From positions 1 through 7,195 of the forward strand of contig JAITQJ010000183.1 in the NCBI GenBank assembly GCA_031288955.1: a stretch of 7,195 nt of DNA, in the 5' to 3' direction. This document shows positions 5,883-7,195 of this stretch, in pieces. Origin of the DNA: Planctomycetaceae bacterium (GTDB taxonomy: Bacteria; Planctomycetota; Planctomycetia; Pirellulales; Thermoguttaceae). The position numbers and the translations under genes are program-made. Positions within the stretch are counted from its first letter, which is position 1. Each line of letters begins with the position of its first letter. The notes below the pieces were generated by a model. It did no database searches. It was not told the DNA's origin and saw only the letters and a program-made list of their open reading frames with translations.

Positions 5883-6821
5883 TTACAGGATTTTCCGTTC
5901 CTCTTCAGGTAGTTTGAGGAGTTCCCTTCGGCAGAGTTCGCACAGACGCAGCATCGTTTTAAGCGGCAGCGTCTCTGCCCGCGTCGTTGGAGCAAAGTGC
6001 ATCTCATCCATTAGTTCGTCAATACGGGCTTTCGGAATTGTGTTTTTGAACGCACTGCATAGTTCCGCCCGCAAAAATTTACGGCGGTGAAAAAATATCG
6101 CCCGGCTGAATTCGTTAAAGAATTTCAAGTCGGGTATTTTATGACGGCGTTTCTCGTCAAGTGTCAGACGGACGATTGCCGAGTCGACTTTTGGGCGGGG
6201 CCAGAAAACTGTCGGCTTCATAAAACGAATGACTTCCGTGCTGCACTGAGATTGTGTCCAAAGTGATAACGCACCCCAATCTTTTGTGTTCGGTTTAGCA
6301 ATGATGCGGTCAGCCAACTCCTTTTGAATGGTAACACACATCATTGCCGGCGGAATATCGGTCAGGAGCAGATTGGATATCAGCGGTGTCGCGATGCTGT
6401 ACGGCAAGTTGGCAACGAGTTTGAAGCGGCGTTTTGTTCCGTCAATGCCGGGTTTTGCCAATTCTTCGCGTACGGCTTCAAGGATTTCTTCACGCAGTTT
6501 ATTTTTGTTTTTGAGAATATCGAGATTGAAAAAACGTATATTTTTTTTCCCGAAAAGTTCTTGTTTGGCGAGTTCCTGCATAACAGGGTCAACATCAACG
6601 GTAATAACAGCGGCGGCTTTCTGTGCCATCGGGGCTGTCAGTGAACCGGTGCCGGTGCCGACTTCAAGAATAACATCGTTGTCTTCGATTCTGCCGGATT
6701 CGTGGAGCAGCCGCAGAAGATTGAGGTCAATGAGAAAATTCTGACCGAGTCGGGATTGCGGACGAATACCGACAGTCTCGAATTTCCGCATCAGGTACGA
6801 ACGTGTTTGATTCTGGTCCAT
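5883..6821 (-). CDS. rsmA: 16S rRNA (adenine1518-N6/adenine1519-N6)-dimethyltransferase RsmA/KsgA
   Basis: RsmA uses S-adenosylmethionine to dimethylate two adjacent adenines in the helix 45 loop of 16S rRNA, late in small-subunit assembly. Numbered from the ATG at 6821 (312 residues): SRLGQNFL (23-30) is the family's N-terminal signature; EVGTGTGSLT (53-62) is SAM motif I; VDVDP (75-79) holds the acidic ribose contact; LD (100-101) follows; NLPYSIATP (138-146) is the catalytic N-L-P-Y motif; WPRPKVDSAIV (207-217) is also typical. The C-terminal helical domain is complete. The family is usually near 270 residues; the extra length lies in a charged insert around 103-133 and at the C-terminus. 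The frame can be opened nine codons earlier at a TTG (6848), but that start has no Shine-Dalgarno and falls inside the promoter, so the ATG at 6821 is preferred; it also lacks a clear Shine-Dalgarno. It converges on the acidic gene. Confidence 0.93.
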   Translation of the reverse strand: MDQNQTRSYLMRKFETVGIRPQSRLGQNFLIDLNLLRLLHESGRIEDNDVILEVGTGTGSLTAPMAQKAAAVITVDVDPVMQELAKQELFGKKNIRFFNLDILKNKNKLREEILEAVREELAKPGIDGTKRRFKLVANLPYSIATPLISNLLLTDIPPAMMCVTIQKELADRIIAKPNTKDWGALSLWTQSQCSTEVIRFMKPTVFWPRPKVDSAIVRLTLDEKRRHKIPDLKFFNEFSRAIFFHRRKFLRAELCSAFKNTIPKARIDELMDEMHFAPTTRAETLPLKTMLRLCELCRRELLKLPEEERKIL

Positions 6822-6828
6822 TGCTATA

Positions 6829-6856
6829 AGCGTACCGCTTTGGGACAATTTGTCAA
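6829..6856 (-). promoter_or_regulatory. Candidate rsmA promoter close to the start codon
   Basis: On the minus strand TTGACA (6856-6851) is followed after 16 bases by TACGCT (6834-6829), a weak -10. Transcription would begin near 6822, giving a nearly leaderless mRNA for the ATG at 6821, which agrees with the missing Shine-Dalgarno. The -35 is perfect but the -10 is poor. Confidence 0.35.
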
Positions 6857-7086
6857 GTGTATGGGGCAGGAGTCCGCCGTTTATGAACCTGCGGCAGATG
6901 AGTCTCTCTATCGCAGGTTAAGCGATAAAAAAACGAAGCAGATATCAGAATTGTTCCACAACCTATATTGTCAATTCTCTGTTGAGGATAGCACAGGCGG
7001 ATTTTGTCCGCAAGAGGTGCATTTGAATTCAGACGCATAGAATACCAGAGCCGCTAACTTGCGCTAGAGTTTCTGAATATGACGTG
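6857..7086. other. Intergenic region with several inverted repeats, no confident gene
   Basis: Between the rsmA control region and the promoter near 7100 there is no recognisable gene. Visible structure: AACCTGCG (6886-6893) with CGCAGGTT (6912-6919); TATCGC (6909-6914) with GCGATA (6922-6927), sharing bases with the first and so mutually exclusive; AGAATTG (6947-6953) with CAATTCT (6972-6978); GCGGA (6997-7001) with TCCGC (7007-7011). None is followed by a T run. A plus-strand frame from ATG 6861 to TAG 7040 (59 codons) is open but has no Shine-Dalgarno and uses codons such as AGG, ATA and CTA that are uncommon in the neighbouring genes. It is not called as a gene. No tRNA T-loop motif was seen. 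Confidence 0.5.
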
Positions 7087-7097
7087 TTGACATTGGC

Positions 7098-7125
7098 TTG
7101 CAGCCGGCGCAAAATATGTTATAAT
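7098..7125 (+). promoter_or_regulatory. Extended -10 promoter driving rightward transcription out of the window
   Basis: TATAAT (7120-7125) is preceded by TG at 7117-7118 (TGnTATAAT). TTGCAG (7098-7103) lies 16 bases upstream as -35; a perfect TTGACA at 7087-7092 is too far (27 bases) to serve this -10. Transcription would start near 7131, at the base of the hairpin at 7130-7153. Confidence 0.6.
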
Positions 7126-7129
7126 GCCG

Positions 7130-7193
7130 ACAGTGGGAGGAAACTTCCGCTGTTTGAAAATACAGTTGCCCGAACGGAATAAAACGTTTGGGC
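7130..7193 (+). other. Two tandem hairpins: structured leader or RNA gene, cut by window edge
   Basis: ACAGTGGGAG (7130-7139) pairs with CTTCCGCTGT (7144-7153), ten pairs with two G-U, closed by a GAAA tetraloop of the GNRA type. Fifteen bases later GCCCGAACG (7168-7176) pairs with CGTTTGGGC (7185-7193), nine pairs with one G-U and an eight-base loop. Both lie directly after the promoter, so they are the 5' end of a transcript. It could be a riboswitch or leader, or a small RNA. I do not recognise the family, and the sequence ends before any start codon or T run. Confidence 0.55.
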
Positions 7194-7195
7194 TG

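Noticed and set aside
5579..5917. Plus-strand Lys/Thr/Arg-rich frame overlapping the acidic gene
   Set aside because: It is the +1 frame of the GAN/GAR repeats and runs into rsmA antisense sequence; the acidic frame has the Shine-Dalgarno. It has no independent support.
6702..7040. 112-codon plus-strand frame starting inside rsmA
   Set aside because: Its first half is antisense to rsmA. Only the part from 6861 could be independent, and that is noted as a weak candidate.
7040..7086. tRNA-like look of the sequence before the right-hand promoter
   Set aside because: No acceptor stem, no GTTCRA T-loop and no CCA; not a tRNA.
7087..7125. TTGACA at 7087 paired with TATAAT at 7120
   Set aside because: A 27-base spacer is too long for a sigma70-type promoter; TTGCAG at 7098 with a 16-base spacer fits better.

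Overview
The window reads as ordinary chromosomal DNA of a planctomycete, probably an anaerobic one. The strongest pointer is the gene at 212-1135. It encodes an exported protein whose mature part opens with an SHD1 (SLA1 homology 1) domain, which among bacteria is mostly a planctomycete feature. A small Asp/Glu/Trp protein at 5536-5874 fits the same group. The gene at 1330-3282 encodes an iron-sulfur flavoprotein of the HydB/HndC type, found in hydrogenase or NAD(P)-linked electron-transfer complexes of anaerobes. Base composition is near balanced by eye. The taxonomic call is inference from protein families.

Layout, left to right: the 3' end of an unrecognised gene (1-101); the SHD1 protein (212-1135) with a clear intrinsic terminator (1182-1212); the NuoF/HydB-like flavoprotein (1330-3282); ScpB with a long acidic N-terminal extension (3374-4183); a Tat-exported calcineurin-like metallophosphoesterase (4294-5340) behind an extended -10 promoter; the hyperacidic small protein (5536-5874); and, convergent on the minus strand, RsmA/KsgA (5883-6821). 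The last ~370 bases carry no confident gene. They hold several inverted repeats and end in a promoter followed by two strong hairpins, the start of a structured leader or RNA cut by the window edge.

The genes do not form one pathway. Redox metabolism, chromosome segregation, an exported hydrolase, ribosome maturation and two planctomycete-type low-complexity proteins sit side by side, mostly with their own control signals. No mobile element, CRISPR array, rRNA or recognisable tRNA was seen. The items most worth a second look are the Trp-punctuated hyperacidic protein with its leader hairpin, the structured RNA at the right edge, the flavoprotein with no partner subunits beside it, and the promoter-like sequence lying across that flavoprotein's start codon.
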